Shown here: positions 33,947 through 41,737 of the stretch, in pieces | How positions within the stretch are numbered: the first letter of the stretch is position 1 | Layout: the number at the start of each line of letters is the position of its first letter | Assembly: GCA_017634475.1 (NCBI GenBank) | Contig: JAGBNH010000105.1 | Location: forward strand, 1-55,891 | Reading direction: 5' to 3' | Source of the DNA: Eubacterium sp. | Lineage (GTDB): Bacteria; Bacillota; Clostridia; Lachnospirales; Lachnospiraceae | Length of the DNA: 55,891 nucleotides | Translations under genes and position numbers: made by a program | Notes under the pieces: generated by a model | Told to the model about the DNA's origin: nothing | Seen by the model: the letters and a program-made list of their open reading frames with translations, nothing else | Databases searched by the model: none

Positions 33947-35746
33947 TCACGCCAGATCCGAAGCGTTCTTGATGGGATCCAGATATTTGTTCAGATAATA
34001 GGTCTGCAGGGACAGATATTCCTCGCCCTCGGGATCGAAGGCGTGTCCGTGCATATCGTCGAAGGTACGGTCACCCCGGACCCTTTTCACCACATGAAGG
34101 GAAATGTTCCGGGAATGGGAGGCGATCCGTTCCATGGCCTGGATCAGATCGAAAAGTGCCACGCCTGCGGGAACGGAGCAGGTACCTGCCTGAAGACGGT
34201 CAATATGATGTTTCTGCACCACGACACGCATTTCCTTGATGGCATCATACAGAGGTTCGATCTTTGAGGCCAGCTTCTCATCATCGGTATGGAAGGCTTC
34301 TCTGGTGGTGTCCAGGGCTTTCTTGGTGGCGGACATGATGGAGGTGAGCTCATTGATCCCTGCCGGTGAGAAGCTGATCTTTTTCTCGGACATATCCCTG
34401 GATACATAGGCCATATTGACACAGTAGTCACCGATCCGTTCGAAATCACTGATGGAATTCAGGATCTCGGAGATGACCATCTTATTATCCGGTGTGAGGC
34501 GCTTTCGGTCGATCTTTATGACATAGGCGGAGAGAGCGGTCTCGGCTTCGTCAATGAAGGATTCGTTGTCCATGAGCTTCTGGAAGGTCTTTTCGTTGAA
34601 CTCGATGAGCAGATCCACCGTGAGGTAATAATTCTCCAGGATCTTTTCTCCCATGCGGTCGATGACACGTTTGCAGGCATTGATGGCAATGCCGGGGGTA
34701 CTGAGGAGACGGTTGTCCAGGATGCGGAGCTCAGCCTCATTTACATTTTCATCGGAATCCTTCATGATCTTACCGGTAAGATCGGCGATCCGGTCGCTGA
34801 AGGGCAGAAGGATCAGTGCGGTAACGATGTTAAATGCCATATGCAGATTCGCGATCTCTCCGCGGTTTACCACTGCATCAAAAAAGGCCGGCTTTACCTG
34901 ATAGTAAAGGATGCACAGCACGATGGTCAGCAGGATAGAACCGATGATATTAAACAGGAGATAGGAGAGACCAACCCGTTTTGCCTTCTTTCCGGCGCCG
35001 ATACTGCCGAGAATGATAGTGATGCATTTTCCCAGATTCTGACCGATCAGCATGGGAATCGCAATACCGCAGGTGATGCTCCCGGTGGCGGAAAGGGCCT
35101 GAAGGATACCTACAAAGGCGCTGGAGCTCTGGATCAGTGCACAGAGAAGGAAGCCGATGAGGATCCCCAGGAAGGGATTGGAAAAGGACGTAAACAGGTT
35201 CTGGAATTCCGGAGACTCCTTGAGGGGTCCGAAGACTTTTTCCATTAAGGTCATACCGGTAAAGAGTACACCGAGACCAAGCAGGATACCTGCAATGTTT
35301 TTGGGTTTATTTTTTTTTGCTTTGATGGAAACCATGGCTCCGATAAAGATCATCACGGGAGCAAAGGAAGAAGGCTTCAGCAGCTGGATGATGACGCTTC
35401 CGCCGCCGAGATCACCGAGACGAAGGAGCTGTGCGGTGACACAACTGCCGATATTCGCGCCGAAGATCACCGGGACCGTCTGGCGGACCTTCATCATGCC
35501 GGCGCTGACGAAGCCGATCAGCATGATGGTGGTGGCGGAGGAGCTTTGAATGATACCCGTAACAACGAGTCCGAGACCAAAACCTTTTAATATGCCAACG
35601 GCATGATTTTTGCTGGTGGTCAGTGTCTGGAGGATCTTCTCCAGGCCGTTTCCGGCCAGACGCTCCAGTGACTGTCCCATATAGCTCATGCCGAACAGGA
35701 ACAGACCGACCCCGCCGAATAATTCAAGTATAGATATGACGTCCAT
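33947..35746 (-). CDS. Na/Pi cotransporter family protein with PhoU-like tail
   Basis: It has 599 residues. The membrane part (~1-320) contains the duplicated NptA/SLC34 signature QSSSATT (67-73) and QSSSAF (206-211), placed in inverted halves. The C-terminal ~230 residues are helical and PhoU-like (NSISDFERIGDYCVNMAYVS, then a second bundle with AMERIASHSRNIS). It probably imports phosphate with sodium, or regulates its level. A 21-bp palindrome sits upstream. Confidence 0.92.
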   Translation of the reverse strand: MDVISILELFGGVGLFLFGMSYMGQSLERLAGNGLEKILQTLTTSKNHAVGILKGFGLGLVVTGIIQSSSATTIMLIGFVSAGMMKVRQTVPVIFGANIGSCVTAQLLRLGDLGGGSVIIQLLKPSSFAPVMIFIGAMVSIKAKKNKPKNIAGILLGLGVLFTGMTLMEKVFGPLKESPEFQNLFTSFSNPFLGILIGFLLCALIQSSSAFVGILQALSATGSITCGIAIPMLIGQNLGKCITIILGSIGAGKKAKRVGLSYLLFNIIGSILLTIVLCILYYQVKPAFFDAVVNRGEIANLHMAFNIVTALILLPFSDRIADLTGKIMKDSDENVNEAELRILDNRLLSTPGIAINACKRVIDRMGEKILENYYLTVDLLIEFNEKTFQKLMDNESFIDEAETALSAYVIKIDRKRLTPDNKMVISEILNSISDFERIGDYCVNMAYVSRDMSEKKISFSPAGINELTSIMSATKKALDTTREAFHTDDEKLASKIEPLYDAIKEMRVVVQKHHIDRLQAGTCSVPAGVALFDLIQAMERIASHSRNISLHVVKRVRGDRTFDDMHGHAFDPEGEEYLSLQTYYLNKYLDPIKNASDLA

Positions 35747-35764
35747 ATAGCCTCGCTCAAGAAT

Positions 35765-35785
35765 ATGATAAATTCATGTTATCAT
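35765..35785 (-). promoter_or_regulatory. Operator-like palindrome before the Na/Pi cotransporter gene
   Basis: ATGATAA and TTATCAT (7-bp perfect arms, 7-base spacer) lie ~20-40 bases before ATG 35746. The - strand TATCAT is -10-like but I cannot find a good -35, so this may be a factor-dependent promoter or simply a hairpin. Confidence 0.35.
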
Positions 35786-35821
35786 TTGAAGGAATAAAAA
35801 GCAATAAAAGCCTTTTACGGT

Positions 35822-36919
35822 TTATGTAGAATCATCTGTGGGATTTTCATCTATTTTTGTATGAGGTGTATAATCGGTTTCGCGAAGCTGGACCTGGTTC
35901 CGGGCCCGCCATTTTTTGTTGTCATCCAGTGCGGCGTAATGCTTGCGGGTGGTATTCACATCCTTGTGTCCGAGAACGGAAGCTACCAGATAGATATCGC
36001 CGGTTTCCTGATACAGTGCGGTACCATAGGTGCTTCGCAGCTTATGAGGCGTGATCTTTTTCAAGGGAGTAGAGACCCGGGCGTATTTCTTCACCAGATA
36101 TTCCACATTTCGCTGGGTCATCCTTGTACGGCGGGAGGAGAGGAACAGCGCGTCCTCGGAGCCGCTTACGGCATCAATTTTCTTACGTTCCTCCAGATAT
36201 TTCAGCAGGATCGCTTCGGCCTCATCCGAGAAATACACTAGGTCCTCATTACCGCCTTTTCGAACCACACGTATGGAGGAGTGATCGAAATCCACGTCGG
36301 AAATGTTGATCCCGATGCATTCGGAGACACGGATCCCCGTGGACAGCATCAGCGTCAGCATGGCAAGATCCCGGGTCTTGTTTTTTTCGTGAAACCTCAT
36401 CTGTTGAGTTGTCAGACGATTTCCGAATTCCACGGTATCCAGGAAATTGGCCACCTCGTCGGAATCCATGCGGATGATATTTTTCTCATGGATCTTCGGG
36501 GTTTTCACCTTTTCCGTTACATTCTGGCTGATCCGGTCGCTTGTATACAGATAACGGAAGAAAGACCTGAGAGCTACGAGTTTTCGCTTCTTTGCGGAAG
36601 CGTCATTTGTGTATTGCCGGCCGTTACGGGTATACAGGGACAGATAATCCAGATATTCCTCAAAATCCGAAGCGGTCAGCTGGTCAAGGGTATTCAGGTC
36701 AATATCCTTGGGAGTTTTCCCGGCGAAAGTGGGGTTTACCTCGATCAGAAACTCGAAAAAGAGCTTGATATTATAGGCGTAGGCCGTACGGGTCCTGGGC
36801 TGGGTACTGTCATTGATGCTGCGGAAATAATCCTTAACGTAAGGCGGTAATTCCGAAATGACTTCCCGAAGTCTGGCCAGCTGGTCTATGGCGAATTGCT
36901 TATGGTAATCGTTGGACAT
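35822..36919 (-). CDS. XerS-like tyrosine recombinase
   Basis: It has 365 residues. An N-terminal core-binding domain (~20-140: ELPPYVKDYF, YAYNIKLFFEFL, LTASDFEEYLDYL) leads to a catalytic domain with all expected residues: R197 (TGIRVSE), K221 (RKGGN), H292 and R295 (PHKLRSTYGT), H318 (LGHKD) and Y328 (TRKHYAAL). Length, the FHEKNKTRDLAMLTLMLSTG block and the N-terminal layout resemble streptococcal XerS, a single-protein dimer-resolution recombinase, more than XerC/XerD of ~300 residues. No phage genes are nearby. GGAGG precedes the ATG. A 34-bp inverted repeat lies 73 bases upstream. Confidence 0.9.
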   Translation of the reverse strand: MSNDYHKQFAIDQLARLREVISELPPYVKDYFRSINDSTQPRTRTAYAYNIKLFFEFLIEVNPTFAGKTPKDIDLNTLDQLTASDFEEYLDYLSLYTRNGRQYTNDASAKKRKLVALRSFFRYLYTSDRISQNVTEKVKTPKIHEKNIIRMDSDEVANFLDTVEFGNRLTTQQMRFHEKNKTRDLAMLTLMLSTGIRVSECIGINISDVDFDHSSIRVVRKGGNEDLVYFSDEAEAILLKYLEERKKIDAVSGSEDALFLSSRRTRMTQRNVEYLVKKYARVSTPLKKITPHKLRSTYGTALYQETGDIYLVASVLGHKDVNTTRKHYAALDDNKKWRARNQVQLRETDYTPHTKIDENPTDDST

Positions 36920-36958
36920 ATGAACCTCCGAATTGAATCAGATAAAATATACAGCTCA

Positions 36959-36987
36959 AGTATACCACTCTTCGGGGCTATTATCAA
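36959..36987 (-). promoter_or_regulatory. Promoter of the XerS-like gene
   Basis: On the - strand, TTGATA (36987-36982) and TATACT (36964-36959) are 17 bases apart. The inverted repeat at 36992-37025 ends only four bases upstream of the -35, so a protein bound there could touch RNA polymerase. Confidence 0.75.
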
Positions 36988-36991
36988 TGCT

Positions 36992-37025
36992 ATTATTTCG
37001 CAAAACTATGGTTTCACGAAATAAT
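36992..37025. repeat. 34-bp inverted repeat, candidate recombination (dif-like) site
   Basis: The left arm is ATTATTTCGCAAA, the centre ACTATGGT, and the right arm TTCACGAAATAAT. The arms are inverted copies matching at 11 of 13 positions, around an 8-bp centre. This is the geometry of tyrosine-recombinase core sites. The AAAACTAT run across the left arm and centre is also, as I recall, in streptococcal difSL. It sits beside the XerS-like gene. Confidence 0.65.
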
Positions 37026-37052
37026 GGATGCAGAAATCCTACTGCTGTTCTC

Positions 37053-37084
37053 AAAAAACAGATCCGGTTTTTCGACCGGATCTG
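37053..37084 (-). terminator. Terminator of the GGDEF gene
   Basis: CAGATCCGG pairs with CCGGATCTG (9 bp, loop of 8). Reading on the - strand it is followed by TTTTTTG. It lies nine bases past the stop of the GGDEF gene. Confidence 0.88.
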
Positions 37085-37092
37085 CATAACAT

Positions 37093-38919
37093 TTAATAAT
37101 CGAGATTTTTCAGTTCCTGTTTATTTTCGTACATTTTATCATCGGCGCGTTTGAACACATCACTGACCTGACGGTCAACACCATAGCGGTAATCCGAAAT
37201 GCCGATGGCGATGACGGCGCGGTTGATGCTCATATTGTAAATGACCTTTTCCCGGAAATCCGTACAAAGGTCCTCGCGGTTGATATAATCCGCACCCTTA
37301 AGGATCGCACAGAATTCGTCACCGCCGATGCGGAATACCGGACTGTGTAAAAAAGTATGACAGATCAGACTGCAGCCATCACTGATATACTGATCGCCAA
37401 CCTTGTGTCCCAGACTGTCATTGATCTGTTTCAGCCGGTTCAGGTCGAATACGGCTATGGAAAACGGAACTGAGGTCCCTGCATCGATACCGGCCTGGAG
37501 CTCGGCCTCGAATTTCTGGTAAGCGATGACGTTTTTTACGCCGGTGAGCCCGTCACGTTCCGCCTGCTCCGTTGCAAATTGCAGTGCCGTCTCCTGTGCT
37601 CTCTTCTCCCGGATCTCGTTGTCCACGTTAATATAACCGATGATCAGATGCCGCGCGTCATCCACCCAGACGACACGAAGGTTCATATAGAAGGTCTTCA
37701 TATTGCGAAGCACCCGGAAGATCAGGGTTCCCGTTTCACCGGTGTCTCTCAGATCGGCCAGCCGGTCCGGAGAAAGCATATCGATGACCTTGTCCCGGTC
37801 ATCGGGGATCACGCGGGTGGAAACCAGTTCCCGCATATCGCCGTAGAAGTCGTAGCCTTCCTTCAGAATCTCCAGATAATCATTTTCACCCCCTGTTTCG
37901 GAGGATGCTCCCTTTGGTTTCGTTTTATCTTTATTCTTCCGCTGATCAAGCTTGGAGGTATCAAATTTCACATAGCTGAGCAGCTCTGTATCCACATAAT
38001 AAACCGCTTCGTAACGGGCAGCCAGATAACCGGCGATCCGGTTATAGGTGATGGATTTCTTCGCCAGCTCCATCTTCTGGAGCTCTGCTTCCTGGATACG
38101 GCGTACCTCGTCGTCGATATTTTCTACACCGAAGATCACATGCTTACGGTCGTAGGCCCAGGTCATGACCATCCGGGTGTAGCGTTCCTGTCCATCTACC
38201 AAAAGCCGGTAATCATAGGAGGGACGGCTGTCTTTCTCCAGAGCCTTGATCACCGTCTCCTTCTTCATGACGTCATGCATCCGTGAGCGATCTTCGGGAT
38301 GGATCACCCGGTTGGTATTGCGGGCGGTCTCGTTAAAGAAATCATCTCCCAGGACAGGGATCTCCAGACTCTTGTAGAAATCTCCCTTGGAGATCTCGCG
38401 ATAATGGTTGCTTTCCATGTTCACATAGTAGATCACGTCGTACTGATCTGCCAGGCTTTTGGCAACCTGATTGTAGATCTGGTGCTCCTTCTCCAGTTCC
38501 TCATGCTCCTTCTCCCGACGGACCGTATCATCTACATTTAATACGCCAATGATAAAATAGTCATCATCCGAGGTGATGCCGCGGATCAGACGGATGGTAT
38601 GATATACCGGTTTCCCGTCTATCATGAGACGATAGACGATCTTCCGCATCTCATTTGCGCGCATATCGTGCAGCATGCTTTCCTTGTTCAGAAAATCCAG
38701 CAACATGGGCTGATCCTCGGGGTAGATCAGGGTCTTCAGGGTTTTCACGGATTCGGCGAAGAAGTCATTGCCCTCCGGTTCCGCGTGGATCGTTCCGTTT
38801 TCCTTATGCACAGTAAACCACTGATAATGGCAGGTTTTGGCATTGATGTAGAAAATGTCCGAATACCCCATTAGAAGTGATTCTGCGATTTTTTGAAATG
38901 TGGTTTGGATATCTGCCAT
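37093..38919 (-). CDS. Diguanylate cyclase with three PAS-like repeats
   Basis: It has 608 residues. Three tandem PAS-like modules occupy ~1-140, ~145-280 and ~285-440. Each has a Y-rich opening (IFYINAKTCHY, VIYYVNMESNHY, AVYYVDTELLSY), a PEDQ/PEDR/PDDR turn and a closing GVLNVDDTVRR-like strand. The third has a charged insertion (RKNKDKTKPKG). A GGDEF domain follows (DGLTGVKN, FDLNRLKQINDSLGH, GGDEF at 532-536), so it should make cyclic di-GMP. No RxxD inhibitory site precedes GGDEF. There are no membrane segments. Confidence 0.92.
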   Translation of the reverse strand: MADIQTTFQKIAESLLMGYSDIFYINAKTCHYQWFTVHKENGTIHAEPEGNDFFAESVKTLKTLIYPEDQPMLLDFLNKESMLHDMRANEMRKIVYRLMIDGKPVYHTIRLIRGITSDDDYFIIGVLNVDDTVRREKEHEELEKEHQIYNQVAKSLADQYDVIYYVNMESNHYREISKGDFYKSLEIPVLGDDFFNETARNTNRVIHPEDRSRMHDVMKKETVIKALEKDSRPSYDYRLLVDGQERYTRMVMTWAYDRKHVIFGVENIDDEVRRIQEAELQKMELAKKSITYNRIAGYLAARYEAVYYVDTELLSYVKFDTSKLDQRKNKDKTKPKGASSETGGENDYLEILKEGYDFYGDMRELVSTRVIPDDRDKVIDMLSPDRLADLRDTGETGTLIFRVLRNMKTFYMNLRVVWVDDARHLIIGYINVDNEIREKRAQETALQFATEQAERDGLTGVKNVIAYQKFEAELQAGIDAGTSVPFSIAVFDLNRLKQINDSLGHKVGDQYISDGCSLICHTFLHSPVFRIGGDEFCAILKGADYINREDLCTDFREKVIYNMSINRAVIAIGISDYRYGVDRQVSDVFKRADDKMYENKQELKNLDY

Positions 38920-38969
38920 GGGACCTTCCTCTGCCGTCAGCTACAAACCTTAACATTGTTTACGATTTC

Positions 38970-39917
38970 TTAAATTTCCTGATGAAGCTTGGCAAACTTG
39001 GAGGACCTCTTATCCAGTTCCGCAAATGAGGACTCGGTGGGAATATTCTTCATGCCGGCTTCCATATAGTTGCGAAGTACGCCAACCAGAACGAAGGGAC
39101 GGATAAAAACGGAATGGATGATGGACCAGAAGATCACACCGATGATCCCTGCTCCTACCAGAGTCAGATTGGTGGTATTGGAAAGCCATGCCGGCGCATC
39201 TGCCGGAAGCTCGCTGGCGATCCGGACGAAAAGCTCGGGGAAATTGCTGAGGATCAGATAAGACAGACCCCCGAAGATCCCTACGAATACAAGGAAGGAA
39301 AGGATTCCCATACCGAAGATCCGTCCCAGATTCCGAAGCAGCGCCTTGCCATTCTTGAAGAAGATCACTGCCCCTTCGCAGGTGGCTTTGACGGCTTTCT
39401 GATCCTTGCGGTAGAATACCCAGCCGAGACAGCAATCGCAGAGGAAACCTACGACTACCTGGATCGCTGTGGAAATGGCACTTCCCACAGCATTTCCGGT
39501 ATCACCGCCGATGGATTCTCCCGCCTTGGTGATGAGTCGTCCGATCTGATTGAATATACCCTTGATGGCACCGGTTACCGCATAAAACGCGGCTACGGTA
39601 AGGAATCGTTCCTTGACGATCCGCTTTCCTTCACCGTAAACATCATTGGGGAGGCTTCCTTCCGTAATAGCCTTCGTCATCATGGCAATCTGCCCTGCTT
39701 TGAACACATAGCTGAAGAAATGTGACAGGATGGCGATGAGGATAATGGCAAATACTACGCCGATAGCCAGACCGATCAGGCCCTGGTCATTCATCTTATC
39801 CACAATGAAGAAGCCTGCTACTCCCAGACCTGCAAGCAGCAAAACACAGATGCAGTCAAAGACCAGTCGTTTCATGGTGAAGGTAAAGGTTTTTGCATAG
39901 ATCTGCTTATTTGTCAT
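38970..39917 (-). CDS. Polytopic membrane protein of unknown function
   Basis: Start at the Met of MTNKQIYAKTF (39917), because AAGGAGGGAATACGC directly precedes it; an upstream ATG at 39959 lacks a site. The 315 residues hold about six hydrophobic segments (LVFDCICVLLLAGLGVAGFF; GLAIGVVFAIILIAILSHFF; a Gly/Ala-rich amphipathic middle; FLVFVGIFGGLSYLIL; LVGAGIIGVIFWSIIH). I recognise no family. Codon use matches the neighbours. Confidence 0.75.
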   Translation of the reverse strand: MTNKQIYAKTFTFTMKRLVFDCICVLLLAGLGVAGFFIVDKMNDQGLIGLAIGVVFAIILIAILSHFFSYVFKAGQIAMMTKAITEGSLPNDVYGEGKRIVKERFLTVAAFYAVTGAIKGIFNQIGRLITKAGESIGGDTGNAVGSAISTAIQVVVGFLCDCCLGWVFYRKDQKAVKATCEGAVIFFKNGKALLRNLGRIFGMGILSFLVFVGIFGGLSYLILSNFPELFVRIASELPADAPAWLSNTTNLTLVGAGIIGVIFWSIIHSVFIRPFVLVGVLRNYMEAGMKNIPTESSFAELDKRSSKFAKLHQEI

Positions 39918-40002
39918 GCGTATTCCCTCCTTTTTCCGGTGTATTGCATAACGGTTCATACACTCATATTTTATCTGATTTTTAGGATAAAAACAAGAAA
40001 AA

Positions 40003-40045
40003 TCATAGTTTGCTTACATAAAAATGTTATGTAAACAAATTATGA
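40003..40045 (-). terminator. AT-rich inverted repeat at the end of the RluD-type gene
   Basis: 19-base arms (40003-40021 and 40027-40045, two mismatches) flank AAATG. The inner arms are TTTGCTTACATAA and TTATGTAAACAAA. On the - strand it is followed by ATTTTTCTTGTTTTTA, so it most simply works as a terminator overlapping the stop codon (40027-40029). The half-site TTATGTAAAC also resembles the XerD side of Firmicute dif sites. Confidence 0.6.
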
Positions 40046-40968
40046 CGCTTCCGGAGTATGGCTAATATTTTCTGGAAATGTTCCGGCAGCGGACTTTCGA
40101 ATTCCACATATTTTCCCGTACCCGGATGGACAAAGCCCAGCTTCCCGGCATGCAGCAGCTGCCCTTCCAGGTGGAAGGGACATTTCTTCGGTCCGTACAC
40201 AGGATCTCCCAGAAGGGGATGATTTATGGATGTCATATGCACGCGGATCTGATGGGTACGTCCGGTTTCCAGCTTACAGCGGATCAGGGTAAAATCCTTA
40301 TCCAGCTGCTCCACCGGTTCATAATGGGTCACCGCATGTCTTCCGCCGGGAAGGATCGCTATCCTCTTCCGGTCCCCGGGATCTCTACCCAGGGGGGCGT
40401 CTACGGTCCCGGATTCACGCAGGGAGCCATAACAGATGGCGGTATAAACACGTGTGATGGAATGAACCGCAAACTGTTCCGCCAGCCCCCGGTGGGTCTG
40501 GTCATTTTTGCAGATCACCAGAAGTCCGCTGGTATCCTTGTCGATGCGATGTACGATCCCCGGACGAAGGATGCCGTTGATGCCGGACAGAGAATCCCGG
40601 CAATGATACAGGATGGCGTTTACCAGTGTCCCCGAGGTGTGACCGGCTGCGGGATGGACCACCATTCCCTGGGGCTTGTTGATCACCAGAAGATCGTCAT
40701 CCTCATAAAGGATGGACAGGGGAAGGTTCTCCGGAAGGACGGACAGGGGCTCCGGTTCCGGCATACAGAGCAGGATATGCTCTCCTTCTCTGATTCGGTA
40801 AGAGCTCTTCACGGTCTTCCCCGAAACAGATACATTTCCTGCGGTGATCTGCTGGGCAAGGTAGCTTCGGGAATACTCGGAAAGCGCCAGGGACAGATAC
40901 TTGTCCAGGCGCTCTCCCGCTTCCTCCGGTTCCGGGATCAGTTCAAATTGTGCAGAGGCTTCATTCAT
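40027..40968 (-). CDS. RluD-type 23S rRNA pseudouridine synthase
   Basis: Start ATG 40968 (MNEASAQFEL) overlaps the end of lspA by eight bases. The frame is open further upstream but that text is lspA in another frame. The 313 residues have an S4 RNA-binding domain (~15-75: ERLDKYLSLAL, ITAGNVSVSGK) and the catalytic Asp in VHRIDKDTSGLLV, with GRTHQIRVHM and LGDPVYG. Members modify uridines in 23S helix 69 or similar sites; the exact target is not provable here. Confidence 0.93.
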   Translation of the reverse strand: MNEASAQFELIPEPEEAGERLDKYLSLALSEYSRSYLAQQITAGNVSVSGKTVKSSYRIREGEHILLCMPEPEPLSVLPENLPLSILYEDDDLLVINKPQGMVVHPAAGHTSGTLVNAILYHCRDSLSGINGILRPGIVHRIDKDTSGLLVICKNDQTHRGLAEQFAVHSITRVYTAICYGSLRESGTVDAPLGRDPGDRKRIAILPGGRHAVTHYEPVEQLDKDFTLIRCKLETGRTHQIRVHMTSINHPLLGDPVYGPKKCPFHLEGQLLHAGKLGFVHPGTGKYVEFESPLPEHFQKILAILRKRHNLFT

Positions 40969-41626
40969 TTTCGCTGTCTTTCTCTTTTTTGGACTCTGTT
41001 TCAGACGATCCTTCCGGATCGAACAGGGATGCACCCTGCCTGAGCTTTTCCTTATACACCTTTTTCTCCATGTAGAGACCGGCTCCCAGACGGAGCTTAT
41101 CTCCCAGCATGACATCAAAATCATTTCCATGATATTTTAGGATCACCAGAAGGACCACGATGATGATGGGAACGGTGACAAAGATATCCGCCACATTGAA
41201 AACAGGGAAATTGATCAGTTTAAAATAAAGGAAATCCACAACGTAGCCAAGACGGATCCGGTCGATCATATTTCCGATGGCGCCGCCCATGATCATGCTG
41301 ATGAACAGCCGGAGACTCCGATAATAGGCGTCATTGCTGAGATTCCAGAGTACGTAGACGATACCGCCCATAAGGATCAGGGAAACGATGGTGAGGATGA
41401 TGGTCTTGCCGGAGAACATTCCCCAGGCAGAACCGGTATTCTGGATATAATGGAGCTCGAAAACATCCTCGATCAATGGTTTACTGTCGTTCAGTCCCAT
41501 ATTCCGGACCACCAGCATCTTCGTGATCTGGTCGAACAGCACCACAAAGATGACCACAAGGGAAATGTTGATCAGTGAGATCTTACGCTCTTTTGTTCTT
41601 TGTGCAAAATAAGTTGAATTATCCAT
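40961..41626 (-). CDS. lspA: Lipoprotein signal peptidase with charged C-terminal extension
   Basis: LspA cleaves prolipoproteins in the membrane. Four helices and the family motifs are present: DQITKMLVVRNM, NTGSAWGMFSG, and the catalytic aspartates in GGAIGNMIDRIRLGYVVDF and FNVADIFV. I use ATG 41626 (MDNSTYF); an upstream ATG at 41677 is less likely. At 221 residues it exceeds the usual ~150-165, mostly through a ~60-residue cytoplasmic tail rich in K, E and S. It is translationally coupled to the RluD-type gene. Lipoproteins in this window are potential substrates. Confidence 0.93.
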   Translation of the reverse strand: MDNSTYFAQRTKERKISLINISLVVIFVVLFDQITKMLVVRNMGLNDSKPLIEDVFELHYIQNTGSAWGMFSGKTIILTIVSLILMGGIVYVLWNLSNDAYYRSLRLFISMIMGGAIGNMIDRIRLGYVVDFLYFKLINFPVFNVADIFVTVPIIIVVLLVILKYHGNDFDVMLGDKLRLGAGLYMEKKVYKEKLRQGASLFDPEGSSETESKKEKDSENE

Positions 41627-41679
41627 ATCTTTTCTCGCTGTCTGATAAAGATCGGGGAAAGCTCCCCGTATAAACAAAT

Positions 41680-41705
41680 CGAGCAGAAGAATCCTCCTCC
41701 GCTCG
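41680..41705 (-). terminator. Hairpin between divIVA and lspA
   Basis: On the - strand CGAGCGGAG pairs with CTTCTGCTCG (imperfect) and is followed by ATTTGTTTAT. A second hairpin CGGGGA/TCCCCG lies at ~41653-41668. It may be a leaky terminator that tunes lspA expression. Confidence 0.45.
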
Positions 41706-41737
41706 ACTTCGCTGATATACTTCCATATATCTGATTA

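Noticed and set aside
35822-36919. The tyrosine recombinase as a prophage or integrative-element integrase.
   Set aside because: No phage, conjugation or excisionase genes, no tRNA attachment site and no change in composition on either side.
36933-37154. A 73-codon + strand frame across the inverted repeat.
   Set aside because: It runs through the recombinase promoter, the dif-like repeat and the GGDEF terminator, with no ribosome site.
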